Assembly: GCF_013346665.1 (NCBI RefSeq)
Contig: NZ_JABVBB010000038.1
Coordinates: 434,001 to 498,000 of the forward strand
Direction: 5' to 3'
DNA length: 64,000 nt
Source of the DNA: Sulfitobacter maritimus
Lineage (GTDB): Bacteria; Pseudomonadota; Alphaproteobacteria; Rhodobacterales; Rhodobacteraceae
The notes beneath the pieces were generated by a model. The model saw nothing but the letters and a program-made list of their open reading frames with translations, was not told where the DNA came from and searched no databases. The number at the start of each line of letters is the position of its first letter. Position 1 is the first letter of the stretch. A program made the translations under genes and the position numbers. Below are positions 1 through 8,039 of this stretch, in pieces.

Positions 1-1
1 T

Positions 2-256
2 GCAGAGTGGAAGCCGATCTGCGAGAACTGCAAGAGCTTTGACACGCTGGAATGGAAGACACCGCCGCTGTCGGAAGTCGCGACGCCAAGCGGTGTGCAG
101 ATGCTTCCGCTGATCGTCGGCACACCCGAGACCACCCCGACCGAAGGCGCGGTGGTAACGCGCAGCGACGATATCGAAGAGGCGGAGTTGGTGACGGAGC
201 CAGAAGAGCCTACCAACTCCGATGCCCCGAGAAAGGCGCCAGACCCTACAGCTTGA
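2..256 (+). CDS. C-terminal end of a probable HemY-like (TPR) protein, partial
   Basis: Only the last 84 residues are inside the window. The open frame enters from the left edge and stops at TGA 254-256. The segment starts with a zinc-ribbon-like motif, WKPICENCKSFDTLEWK, then a Pro/Glu/Thr-rich acidic tail. A W-x-P-x-C-x2-C-x2-FDTLEW tail is what I recall from alphaproteobacterial HemY proteins, inner-membrane TPR proteins encoded near haem genes. Haem genes do occur later in this window, but not next to it. The identification rests on this short tail only. The last 11 bases overlap the 3' end of the opposing acetyltransferase gene. Confidence 0.5.
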   Translation, partial: AEWKPICENCKSFDTLEWKTPPLSEVATPSGVQMLPLIVGTPETTPTEGAVVTRSDDIEEAELVTEPEEPTNSDAPRKAPDPTA

Positions 257-695
257 TGTCGTAGGTGACCCAGTTGGTGCGCGTGGCGAGCTTGTCATAA
301 ACGCCACGGCCACGGTAATTGTCCTCGGCCGTGATCCAGCGCACAAGGCTCCACCCGCGTTTCTGAGCGATCTTTTGTACCTCCCCGATCAGCGCGTCGG
401 CAGCCCCGCTGCCGCGTGCTTGCGGCTCCACAAAAAGATCGTCGAGGAAGCAGCCCGTTGCCGCCGCCAAGGGGCGCGCGAAATGCCGGAAATGGGTCAG
501 GCCGATCACCCGGCCATCCGCATTCTCGCAGACCAGCCCTTCGACCTCGGTCAAGGGATCATGCAGCCAAGACCAGACCCGCGCTCGCATCTCCGGCGTC
601 TGCTCGACTTTATAAAACTCAGCATAGCCTTGATAGAGCCGCTCCCAATCGGCGCGGTCATGGTCTTTCACGGTTCGGACTGTAAGGTCGGACAT
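246..695 (-). CDS. GNAT family N-acetyltransferase
   Basis: A 149-residue protein of single GNAT-domain size. The acetyl-CoA binding region is visible as FLDDLFVEPQARGSGAADAL, followed by AEDNYRGRGVYDKLA near the C-terminus. The family transfers an acetyl group from acetyl-CoA to an amine; the substrate cannot be told from sequence. I chose the ATG at 693-695 because AAGGGAG lies just upstream; a longer in-frame reading to 755 has no such site. It is convergent with the preceding partial gene and 43 bases downstream of nadC on the same strand, so it may be co-transcribed with the NAD operon. Confidence 0.85.
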   Translation of the reverse strand: MSDLTVRTVKDHDRADWERLYQGYAEFYKVEQTPEMRARVWSWLHDPLTEVEGLVCENADGRVIGLTHFRHFARPLAAATGCFLDDLFVEPQARGSGAADALIGEVQKIAQKRGWSLVRWITAEDNYRGRGVYDKLATRTNWVTYDIKL

Positions 696-738
696 GGCGG
701 GCTCCCTTCGCTGCTGCGCGATCTTTGCCCCAGTTGGT

Positions 739-1584
739 TCAGAAATCCAGCCCAAGGTCCAGCGTTGACGCAGAATGTGTCAGCGCGCCCATGGAAATGT
801 AGTTGACCCCCGTTGCCGCGACCTCGGCAAGGCGCGGCAGGGTCATATTGCCCGAGGCCTCCAACACGATGCGCCCCTGCGCCATTTCGACGGCCTGCGC
901 GAGGGTGGAGGTGTCCATGTTATCCAGCAGCACCACATCCGCGCCGCCTTCGTCCAAGACCTCTTCGAGTTGCGCCAGCGTGTCCACTTCGATCTCGACC
1001 CGGATCATATGCGAGGCATTGGCTTTTACCGCCTGCAACACAGGCCGGATGCCCCCAGCGGCGGCGATGTGGTTGTCCTTGATCAGGATGGCATCTGAGA
1101 GCGAGAAGCGGTGATTGAACCCGCCGCCATGCAGCACCGCCTGTTTTTCGACCATGCGCAGCCCCGGCGTGGTTTTCCGAGTGCAAGTGATGCGGGTCTC
1201 GGTGCCTTTCGTCTCGGCCACGCAGGCCGCCGTCAGGGTGGCGATGCCCGACAGGCGCCCCGCAAAGTTCAGCGCCACACGTTCAGCGGACAAGATCGCG
1301 GCGGCCGCGCCTTCGATCTCCATCAAGACATCGCCTTTTGCGATCTTGCAGCCATCTTCTTTCAGCGTGCGCACCTCAAGCGTGGGATCAACGAGGTGAA
1401 AGGCCAGCCGCGCGATTTGCATGCCTGAGACGACCCCATCTGCGCGGCTGCGCAGCCGAGCGGCATAGGTTGTCCCTGCGGGGATCACGCTGCGGGTGGT
1501 GACATCGCCATAGGTGCCGAGGTCCTCCATCAAGGCGGCACGGACCAGCGGCTCAAGGATCAGGTCGGGCAGGGCGGTGGTCAT
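739..1584 (-). CDS. nadC: nicotinate-nucleotide pyrophosphorylase (carboxylating)
   Basis: Quinolinate phosphoribosyltransferase, the third step of de novo NAD synthesis: quinolinate plus PRPP gives nicotinate mononucleotide, CO2 and pyrophosphate. The 281-residue length is normal. Recognisable blocks are LNFAGRLSGIATLTAACV, TRKTTPGLRMVEKQAV with the phosphate-binding Arg/Lys residues, LHGGGFNHRFSLSDAILIKD, and the C-terminal ASGNMTLPRLAEVAATGVN barrel strand. Its ATG overlaps the nadB stop as ATGA (1581-1584), implying translational coupling. It is the last gene of nadA-nadB-nadC. Confidence 0.97.
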   Translation of the reverse strand: MTTALPDLILEPLVRAALMEDLGTYGDVTTRSVIPAGTTYAARLRSRADGVVSGMQIARLAFHLVDPTLEVRTLKEDGCKIAKGDVLMEIEGAAAAILSAERVALNFAGRLSGIATLTAACVAETKGTETRITCTRKTTPGLRMVEKQAVLHGGGFNHRFSLSDAILIKDNHIAAAGGIRPVLQAVKANASHMIRVEIEVDTLAQLEEVLDEGGADVVLLDNMDTSTLAQAVEMAQGRIVLEASGNMTLPRLAEVAATGVNYISMGALTHSASTLDLGLDF

Positions 1585-3143
1585 CTTGGGGCGTCCTCGG
1601 GGTTGGAGCGGCGGACGCGGGCCTCCGCCAATGTCATGAAGCTGCGCGCAGCTTCGGGGCGTGTTTCGGGATAGTCGGTGCGGCAGTGCGCGCCGCGGCT
1701 TTCGCGGCGGGCAAGGGCGGCAGCGGCGATCAGGGTTGCGGTGGCTGTCATGTTTTGCAGTTGCGCACAGTCGGGTTGTGCGGCCTCAATCTGCGCAATG
1801 GTGGCAAGGGCGCGGCGCAGCCCTGTCGCATCGCGCAGGACGCCGACATCGCGCGTCATGGTTTGGCGCAACTCGGTGACGAGGGCCGCATCAGGCGTTT
1901 CGCCAGTAGGGAGATCGGGCAGGGCTACCGTGTCGCTACCGCCTGCGCCGCACTCCTCCAGCATGTCCTGCGCCGCGCGGCGGGCAAAGACGAGCGCTTC
2001 GAGCAGCCCGTTCGATGCGAGTCGGTTCGCACCATGCAACCCGGTTGACGCAGCCTCTCCACAGACCCAAAGACCTGCAAGACTGGACCGTCCATGCGCA
2101 TCCGTGGCGACGCCGCCCATGTGATAATGCGCGGCGGCGGCCACCGGGATGGGCTGGCTGACAGGGTCGATGCCATTGCGCGCGCAGGCTGCGGCGACGG
2201 CGGGGTAGTCCGTCAGCACCGCCGCACCCAGTGCCTTGCGGGTGTCGAGCATGGGGCGCAGACCCGCTTGGGTCTGGGCAAAAATCGCGCGGGCCACGAT
2301 GTCACGCGGAGCGAGTTCGGCAAGGGGGTGAACCTCTTCCATAAAGCGCGCGCCCTCGCGGTTGATCAGATGCGCCCCGGCACCGCGCAAGGCTTCCGTT
2401 GCCAAGGGCGCGGGATCTTCGCCGCAGTCGATGGCGGTGGGGTGGAACTGCACGAACTCTGCATCGGCGATAAGCGCGCCTGCGCCGGCGGCCATGCCGA
2501 TCACCTCTCCACGAATGCGGGCCGGGTTGGTCGTCAGCGCATAAAGCCCGCCCGACCCGCCGCCCGCCAGCAAGACCCCCGCGCCGCGTAGCATCACGGG
2601 GGCGGAGCCTTCGGGCCGGGAGAGTTCAACCTCAACCCCGGTGACCTTGGTGCCGTCGCTGTCCAAGCCGCGCGCCAGCACGCCTTCAACCACTTGGATC
2701 GATGGCGTGCCGCGCAGCTTTTCTATCAGCGCGCGCATGATCTCGGCCCCCGCCTGATCGCCCTGCACGCGCACGACGCGGGCAAAGCTATGCGCGGCCT
2801 CGCGCGACAAGACATAGCCGCCATCGGCGCTGCGGTCGAAGGCGGTGCCAAAGTCGGTGAGGGCAAGGATATGGGCGCGGGCCTCATCCGTGACGGTGGC
2901 GGCGACGCGCGGCTCGACTGTGCCGGCCCCTGCTTTGATGGTGTCGAGCGCATGGGCCTCCGGGCTGTCGGCCTGTGCCATAGCGGCAGCCACACCGCCC
3001 TGCGCCCAAGCGGAACTGGCCCCCGATCCGAGCGGATCGGGCGAGATCAGCAAAACAGGACGCGGCGCAAGGCATAGCGCGGCATAGAGCGCGCCCAGAC
3101 CGGCCCCAACGATAATGATTCTGCCGGTTGTGATCTCTTCCAC
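1581..3143 (-). CDS. nadB: L-aspartate oxidase
   Basis: FAD enzyme that oxidises L-aspartate to iminoaspartate for quinolinate synthase. The 520-residue protein has an N-terminal dinucleotide fold (IIVGAGLGALYAALCLAP), an ASSAWAQGGVAAA segment, the catalytic-domain signatures HLINREGARFM and AHYHMGGVATDAHGR, the FAD-proximal HGANRLASNGLLEALVFA, and a helical C-terminal domain ending with SRGAHCRTDYP. The start is GTG (3141-3143) with AAGGG six bases upstream. It begins 11 bases after nadA stops and overlaps nadC by four bases. Confidence 0.96.
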   Translation of the reverse strand: MEEITTGRIIIVGAGLGALYAALCLAPRPVLLISPDPLGSGASSAWAQGGVAAAMAQADSPEAHALDTIKAGAGTVEPRVAATVTDEARAHILALTDFGTAFDRSADGGYVLSREAAHSFARVVRVQGDQAGAEIMRALIEKLRGTPSIQVVEGVLARGLDSDGTKVTGVEVELSRPEGSAPVMLRGAGVLLAGGGSGGLYALTTNPARIRGEVIGMAAGAGALIADAEFVQFHPTAIDCGEDPAPLATEALRGAGAHLINREGARFMEEVHPLAELAPRDIVARAIFAQTQAGLRPMLDTRKALGAAVLTDYPAVAAACARNGIDPVSQPIPVAAAAHYHMGGVATDAHGRSSLAGLWVCGEAASTGLHGANRLASNGLLEALVFARRAAQDMLEECGAGGSDTVALPDLPTGETPDAALVTELRQTMTRDVGVLRDATGLRRALATIAQIEAAQPDCAQLQNMTATATLIAAAALARRESRGAHCRTDYPETRPEAARSFMTLAEARVRRSNPEDAPR

Positions 3144-3154
3144 GCGCGCGCCCT

Positions 3155-4207
3155 TCAGAGGCCGAGTTCGCGGGAAAGGTCGATCATCCGTTGCACGGCC
3201 ACCCGCGCCTTGCTGGCAACCTCGGCCTCCACCTCAACCGCGCCGGACTTCGTGTGGAGCGACCAGAGCACCTTTTCGAGCGTGATCTTCTTCATGTAGG
3301 GGCACATGTTGCAGGGGCCGACGAAATCGACCTCGGGCAGCTCGTCGGCAATGTTGGACGCCATGGAGCATTCGGTGACCAGCATCGCTTTCGCCGGTTT
3401 CTCGCGGTGGACATAGTCGAGGATACCGCTGGTGGAGCCGGAGAAATCCGCCTCGGCCACCACATCGGGCGGGCATTCGGGGTGCGCGATGATGCGGGTG
3501 TCAGGGTTCCACTCGCGGTAGTCCGCGATGTCTTTTGCAGTGTAGCGTTCATGTACAATGCAAGCGCCGTCCCACCAGACGATGCGTTTTTCCGGCACCT
3601 GTTTGGCGATGTTCTGGGCCAGATATTTGTCCGGCGTCATGATGATCGTGTCGGCTTCAAGCGCCGCGACGATCTGCGCTGCGTTTGACGAGGTGCAGCA
3701 GATGTCCGACGCTGCTTTCACCTCGGCCGTGGTGTTGACGTAAGTCACCACCGGCGCGCCGGGGTACTCTGCGCGCATCTGTGCGACACCCTCGGCGGTG
3801 ATGCTTTCGGCCAGCGAACAGCCCGCTTCCATATCGGGGATCAGCACAGTTTTGGCGGGGTTCAGGATCTTCGAGGTCTCGGCCATGAAATGCACGCCGC
3901 ATTGCACGATCACATCGGCCTCGACCTCGGTCGCCTTCACCGCCAATTGCAGACTGTCGCCGACGAAATCCGCGATGCCGTGATAGATATCCGGCGTCAT
4001 GTAGTTATGCGCGAGGATCACCGCGTTGCGCTCTTTCTTAAGCTTGTTGATCGCGGCAACATAGGGCGCGTGGATGGCCCAATCGGGGGGTGAAACCACA
4101 CGGTCCATCTTGGCATAGAGATCGGCCATTTCAGCCGCCAGCGCTGGCGATGGCGCGAGGTCATAGTGGCGCTCAAGCTCGCCGGGTGAAAAGATTTCAT
4201 CACGCAT
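3155..4207 (-). CDS. nadA: quinolinate synthase (4Fe-4S)
   Basis: Condenses iminoaspartate with dihydroxyacetone phosphate to quinolinate. The three cluster cysteines expected in NadA are visible in CGVHFMAETSKIL, in the CCTSSNA region, and in CNMCPYMKKITLEKV; PDMEAGCSLAES and HPECPPDVV are further family blocks. I set the start at ATG 4205-4207 (350 residues) because GGAGGGGG lies just upstream; an 11-residue longer version is possible. It leads nadABC. A small perfect inverted repeat at 4311-4325 lies about 100 bases upstream and is a candidate regulatory site. Confidence 0.96.
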   Translation of the reverse strand: MRDEIFSPGELERHYDLAPSPALAAEMADLYAKMDRVVSPPDWAIHAPYVAAINKLKKERNAVILAHNYMTPDIYHGIADFVGDSLQLAVKATEVEADVIVQCGVHFMAETSKILNPAKTVLIPDMEAGCSLAESITAEGVAQMRAEYPGAPVVTYVNTTAEVKAASDICCTSSNAAQIVAALEADTIIMTPDKYLAQNIAKQVPEKRIVWWDGACIVHERYTAKDIADYREWNPDTRIIAHPECPPDVVAEADFSGSTSGILDYVHREKPAKAMLVTECSMASNIADELPEVDFVGPCNMCPYMKKITLEKVLWSLHTKSGAVEVEAEVASKARVAVQRMIDLSRELGL

Positions 4208-4310
4208 GGTCGGTCCCCCTCCGGCCTTGGCGCGTGTCACGGCACCGCGCTGGACACCACACCCGGCGTGCTGGCCATAGACGACTGGTGGATTTTGGGC
4301 AAGCTATTAC

Positions 4311-4325
4311 CCCCTGCGACAGGGG
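4311..4325. promoter_or_regulatory. small perfect inverted repeat between rpiR-type gene and nadA
   Basis: CCCCTG-CGA-CAGGGG lies in the 133-base gap between the stop of the regulator gene and the nadA start, both read leftwards. It could be a weak terminator hairpin for the regulator or an operator for nadABC. No T-run follows on the minus strand, so termination is not obvious. Confidence 0.3.
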
Positions 4326-4340
4326 TGTTCAGGGGAAAGA

Positions 4341-5213
4341 TCAGGTGAATTTGCGGAATAGTCGGGTCTGATCAAACATCTCTTCCAGCCGCTCCGCCCG
4401 ATCTTTGGTGTCGGCCCAATTGATGTCCTGCATAGAGGAGATCACGCTTTCCACCAACAGCAAGGTCGCCGCTGCGCTGTCCCAAGCCGAGGGTGCGACG
4501 ATGCGGCTGGAAAAACAGATATCGGCGAGGCTATGCACCGGCGAGCGCCACTGGTCGGTAAAAAGGATGATCTTGGCCCCCCGCGCATGAGCCATTTCCG
4601 CCAGCTTGAGCGTGTTGTTTTCATAGCGGCGCACGTCGAAAATAACGAAAACATCGCCTTCGCCCACATCGAGCAGATAATGCGGCCACGCATTCGAGGT
4701 GGATTGGATATGCGTCACGCGCGGACGGATGATCTGCGCATGTAGGAACAGATATTCCGCCATCGTGTGGGTGATCCGCCCCCCGACGATATAAAGTGGA
4801 TGCGCCGTGTCGGCTATTAACGCACAAGCGCGGTCAAACGTCTCAGGTTCGATCTGACCCAAAGTATGGCGGATGTTGTTGATCACCGCGTCGGTAAAAC
4901 GGTTGAGCACATGGCCAGAGGGCGCGCCTTCGGTCCATGTGTCGTGTTTGGCGATGGGGTTTTTGGCCTTGGCCTTCAGCTCCTCGCGCAGCTCGTTCTG
5001 GAACTCGGGGTAGCCTTTGAACCCCAGCTTTTGCACCATCCGCGCCACGGTGGGGGTAGAGACATTGGCGGCCTCGGCCAGCGCGGTCAGCGGGCCGAGG
5101 CCGGACGCAGGGTAATTCTCTAGAATCGAATGGGCAAGTTGGCGTTCCGCACGGGTCAGCCGGTCCAGCTCTTGCTGGATACGGTCGGAGATGGTCAGCG
5201 TCGGTTCAGCCAT
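4341..5213 (-). CDS. RpiR/MurR-family transcriptional regulator
   Basis: A 290-residue regulator with an N-terminal RpiR-type helix-turn-helix (LTRAERQLAHSILENYPASG then LAEAANVSTPTVARMVQKLG, about residues 20-75) and a C-terminal SIS domain (about 120-270) containing LYIVGGRITHTMAEYL and VFVIFDVRRYENNTL. SIS domains of this family usually bind phosphosugars or related effectors. The start at ATG 5211-5213 has AGAGGGG upstream. It is divergent from the 5334-13026 catabolic operon, which it most likely controls. Confidence 0.9.
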   Translation of the reverse strand: MAEPTLTISDRIQQELDRLTRAERQLAHSILENYPASGLGPLTALAEAANVSTPTVARMVQKLGFKGYPEFQNELREELKAKAKNPIAKHDTWTEGAPSGHVLNRFTDAVINNIRHTLGQIEPETFDRACALIADTAHPLYIVGGRITHTMAEYLFLHAQIIRPRVTHIQSTSNAWPHYLLDVGEGDVFVIFDVRRYENNTLKLAEMAHARGAKIILFTDQWRSPVHSLADICFSSRIVAPSAWDSAAATLLLVESVISSMQDINWADTKDRAERLEEMFDQTRLFRKFT

Positions 5214-5230
5214 GGATGCCCCTCTTTTGA

Positions 5231-5280
5231 CGAGTAATAACACAAACTGAACGGCGTTGTAATAAATTTGACATTATTCT
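5231..5280. promoter_or_regulatory. AT-rich divergent promoter/operator region
   Basis: The gap between the RpiR-type regulator and the catabolic operon is AT-rich compared with its surroundings. It carries GTAATAA twice (5234-5240 and 5259-5265) and an inverted TTATT (5274-5278), plus two TTGACA-like hexamers (about 5268-5273 and 5282-5287). Repeated and inverted half-sites between divergent genes suggest a regulator-binding region; no exact promoter can be fixed by eye. Confidence 0.35.
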
Positions 5281-5333
5281 GTTGACAGAAGCCCCCCGCC
5301 CGAATGAGGTTTGATGCAACTGAGGGGGACAGG

Positions 5334-6101
5334 GTGTCAGACCAGACAGATCTTTCGAATGAAGCCGTCGAGGTGATCAACGCCGGGGCCAAGGCGCCGC
5401 TGGTCTTGGTCTGCGAACATGCGGCGCGTGACATACCAGCCTGCTACGACGGTCTGGGGCTGGATGCTGCGGCCCGCGAAAGCCATGTGGCTTGGGACCC
5501 CGGTGCCTTGGGGGTGGCTCGCGCGATGGCGGAAGAACTGGATGCGGTGCTGGTCGCGGGGCGCGTCTCGCGTCTCGTCTATGACTGCAACCGTCCGCCC
5601 GAAGCCCCCGGCGCGATGCCTGCGCAAAGCGAGATTTTCGCGATCCCCGGCAATGCCGCGCTTGATGACGCAGGCCGGGCCGAGCGGGTGACGCGCTACT
5701 ACGAGCCTTTCCGCGCGACTTTGGCCGCGACGATCAAGCGGGTCGATGCGCCTGCGATCGTCACGGTGCATAGTTTCACCCCCATCTACCACGGCAAGCC
5801 GCGCAGCGTGGAGATCGGGATTCTACACGACAGTGACACGCGCCTTGCCGATGCGATGCTGGCGGTGGCGGCAGAGTTCACAGATCTAAAGGTCGAGCGT
5901 AACGCGCCTTACGGTCCGCAAGACGGCGTGACCCATACGTTGAAAGAACATGGTTTGGCGCATGGTCATCCGCATGTCATGCTTGAAATCCGTAATGACC
6001 TCATCACGACCGAAGCTGAGCAACAGCAGATGGCCGAGATGATCAGCAACTGGCTGCGCGCCACCCTTGAGCGGCCGGAAATGAAGGATGCCAACCGATG
6101 A
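5334..6101 (+). CDS. N-formylglutamate amidohydrolase-like enzyme
   Basis: A member of the N-formylglutamate amidohydrolase (HutG-type) family, zinc-dependent enzymes that cleave an amide to release glutamate. Visible blocks are LVCEHAARDIPA near the N-terminus, HVAWDPGALGVA, RLVYDCNRPPEAP, VTVHSFTPIYHGKPR, and the C-terminal HPHVMLEIRNDLI. I chose GTG 5334-5336 (255 residues) because GAGGGG sits at the right distance; an in-frame ATG at 5304 lacks a binding site. No histidine-degradation genes are near, and it heads an operon with a glutamine-synthetase-like ligase, so cleavage of a gamma-glutamyl amide is a plausible role. Confidence 0.85.
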   Translation: MSDQTDLSNEAVEVINAGAKAPLVLVCEHAARDIPACYDGLGLDAAARESHVAWDPGALGVARAMAEELDAVLVAGRVSRLVYDCNRPPEAPGAMPAQSEIFAIPGNAALDDAGRAERVTRYYEPFRATLAATIKRVDAPAIVTVHSFTPIYHGKPRSVEIGILHDSDTRLADAMLAVAAEFTDLKVERNAPYGPQDGVTHTLKEHGLAHGHPHVMLEIRNDLITTEAEQQQMAEMISNWLRATLERPEMKDANR

Positions 6102-6664
6102 GAATGATGCGGGGATATATCCGAGGCATCGACGCGATGAACCGGCGGATCGGGCGGATCATGATGTATGGCATCTTTGTCCTGATGGGGGTGCTTTTGT
6201 GGTCCACCGTCAGCAAGGCCTTCTTTGTCCCCTCGCTCTGGACGCTGGAAATGGCGCAGTTTGTCATGGTGGGCTATTACATTTTGGGTGGTCCCTATTC
6301 GATCCAGCTTGGCTCTAACGTGCGGATGGACCTGCTTTATGGCGATTGGTCGCTGCGTCGGAAGGCGTGGTTTGATCTCTTCACCGTTTGCTTCCTCATC
6401 TTCTATCTCTGCGTGCTGCTCTATGGGGCCATCAGTTCCACAGCCTATTCGTTAGGCTATTGGGGGACCGAGCCGTTCAGCTTCTTCGGCGGGTTGATCA
6501 CCGGCAGTGAAGAGGTCGGCCATATGGAGCAATCCAGTTCCGCTTGGCGGCCTTACCTCTGGCCGATCAAGGTCGTGATGATCGTCGGTATCTTTCTGAT
6601 GCTGCTGCAATGTCTGTCCGAGCTCGCAAAAGACGTGCTGCGGCTCAAGGGTGAGGCCATTTAA
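6098..6664 (+). CDS. TRAP transporter small permease (DctQ type)
   Basis: A 188-residue integral membrane protein with four hydrophobic segments (about residues 22-42, 55-75, 95-118 and 155-175), the layout of DctQ small subunits of tripartite TRAP importers. LEMAQFVMVGYYILGG and NVRMDLLYGDWSLRRKAW match the family's middle region. Its ATG overlaps the stop of the preceding amidohydrolase as ATGA, and its own stop overlaps the DctM start by one base. It should pair with the DctM and DctP proteins encoded directly downstream. Confidence 0.92.
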   Translation: MRMMRGYIRGIDAMNRRIGRIMMYGIFVLMGVLLWSTVSKAFFVPSLWTLEMAQFVMVGYYILGGPYSIQLGSNVRMDLLYGDWSLRRKAWFDLFTVCFLIFYLCVLLYGAISSTAYSLGYWGTEPFSFFGGLITGSEEVGHMEQSSSAWRPYLWPIKVVMIVGIFLMLLQCLSELAKDVLRLKGEAI

Positions 6665-7989
6665 TGTCTTATGAAATGATCGCGACATTGATGTTCTCAT
6701 CAATGATGTTGATGTTGTTGACCGGCCAGCGCGTCTTTGGCGCCATTGGTTTTATTGCTGTGGTCTCGGCCCTACTGCTTTGGGGCGACAAAGGCGGCTA
6801 TGACATCGGCTTTGCCGCCGCGATGAAGCTGATGAAATGGTATCCGCTGCTGACGCTGCCGATGTTTATTTTCATGGGATATGTGCTGAGCGAGAGCCGC
6901 ATCGCCGATGACCTATACAAGATGTTCCACGTCTGGATGGGCGGCGTGCGCGGCGGGCTGGCGATTGGTACGATCGGTCTGATGGTGCTGATTTCGGCGA
7001 TGAATGGTCTCAGTGTGGCGGGTATGGCGATTGGCTCGACCATTGCGCTGCCGGAATTGCTGAAACGCGGCTATGACAAAAGGATGGTGACCGGGGTGAT
7101 CCAAGCGGGGTCGAGCCTTGGTATCCTTGTGCCGCCTTCGGTCGTGCTGGTGCTTTACGCGATGATCGCGCGGCAGCCGGTGGGGCAGCTGTGGCTCGCG
7201 GGCGTAGTGCCGGGGCTGATGATGGCCTCGATGTTCATCGCCTATATCGTGATCCGCTGTTGGATGAACCCGACCCTCGGCCCGGTGCTGTCTGCCGAAG
7301 ACCGTGACATTCCCCGCGCCGAAAAGTTGCGTCTGTTGCGGGCGGGCATCCTGCCGCTGGTGATCTTTGCGGTGATGATGGTGCCTTTCGTCAACGGCTG
7401 GACCAGCCTTGTGGAAAGCTCGGCCATTGGTGCGGGTGCGGCCTTCCTTGCGGCGGTGCTCAAGGGTCGCATGACGCGCACCGTGTTCGAGAATTCGGTG
7501 CGCAACACGCTGGGCATCACTTGTATGTTCATGTGGATCATTCTTGCGGCGCTGGCTTTTGGCGCAGTCTTTGACGGGTTGGGCGCGGTGAAGGCGATTG
7601 AAAGCCTGTTCACCGAAAAGATGAACCTCAGCCCCTGGATGATCCTGATCCTGATGCAACTGAGCTTCATCATCATGGGCACCTTCCTTGATGACACGGC
7701 TATGCTCGTGATCGTGGCCCCGCTCTATGTCCCGCTTGTCGGTGCGCTGGGCTTTGATCTGATCTGGTATGGTATCCTCTACACGATCACTACGCAGATC
7801 GCCTATATGACGCCGCCGTTTGGCTATAACCTGTTCCTCATGCGCGCCATGGCCCCGCCAGAGATCACCCTGCGCGACATCTATGCTTCGATCACGCCTT
7901 TCGTATTGGTGATGGTCTTAGCGCTGATATTGGTCATGCTGTTCCCAGAGATCGCCACATGGCTGCCCGATTACATCTACGACAAATAA
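6664..7989 (+). CDS. TRAP transporter large permease (DctM type)
   Basis: A 441-residue protein with about 12 hydrophobic segments, the ion-coupled channel subunit of a TRAP importer. Characteristic pieces are MLLLTGQRVFGAIGF near the start, LPMFIFMGYVLSES, GLSVAGMAIGSTIALPELLK, LGILVPPSVVLVLYAMIA, GTFLDDTAMLVIVAPLYVP and the C-terminal MTPPFGYNLFLMRAMAPP. Starts on the last base of the dctQ stop codon. It sits in the regulator-amidohydrolase-TRAP-ligase operon and so imports that pathway's substrate, driven by an ion gradient. Confidence 0.95.
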   Translation: MSYEMIATLMFSSMMLMLLTGQRVFGAIGFIAVVSALLLWGDKGGYDIGFAAAMKLMKWYPLLTLPMFIFMGYVLSESRIADDLYKMFHVWMGGVRGGLAIGTIGLMVLISAMNGLSVAGMAIGSTIALPELLKRGYDKRMVTGVIQAGSSLGILVPPSVVLVLYAMIARQPVGQLWLAGVVPGLMMASMFIAYIVIRCWMNPTLGPVLSAEDRDIPRAEKLRLLRAGILPLVIFAVMMVPFVNGWTSLVESSAIGAGAAFLAAVLKGRMTRTVFENSVRNTLGITCMFMWIILAALAFGAVFDGLGAVKAIESLFTEKMNLSPWMILILMQLSFIIMGTFLDDTAMLVIVAPLYVPLVGALGFDLIWYGILYTITTQIAYMTPPFGYNLFLMRAMAPPEITLRDIYASITPFVLVMVLALILVMLFPEIATWLPDYIYDK

Positions 7990-8039
7990 CAACGAGAGCC
8001 GCGCAAAGACGGCCTGACATTTCAACAAAGGAGAGACGT

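Noticed and set aside
5334-6101. reading this gene as HutG of histidine degradation
   Set aside because: No hutH, hutU, hutI or hutF homologue is nearby and the operon partners point to amine/alcohol chemistry.
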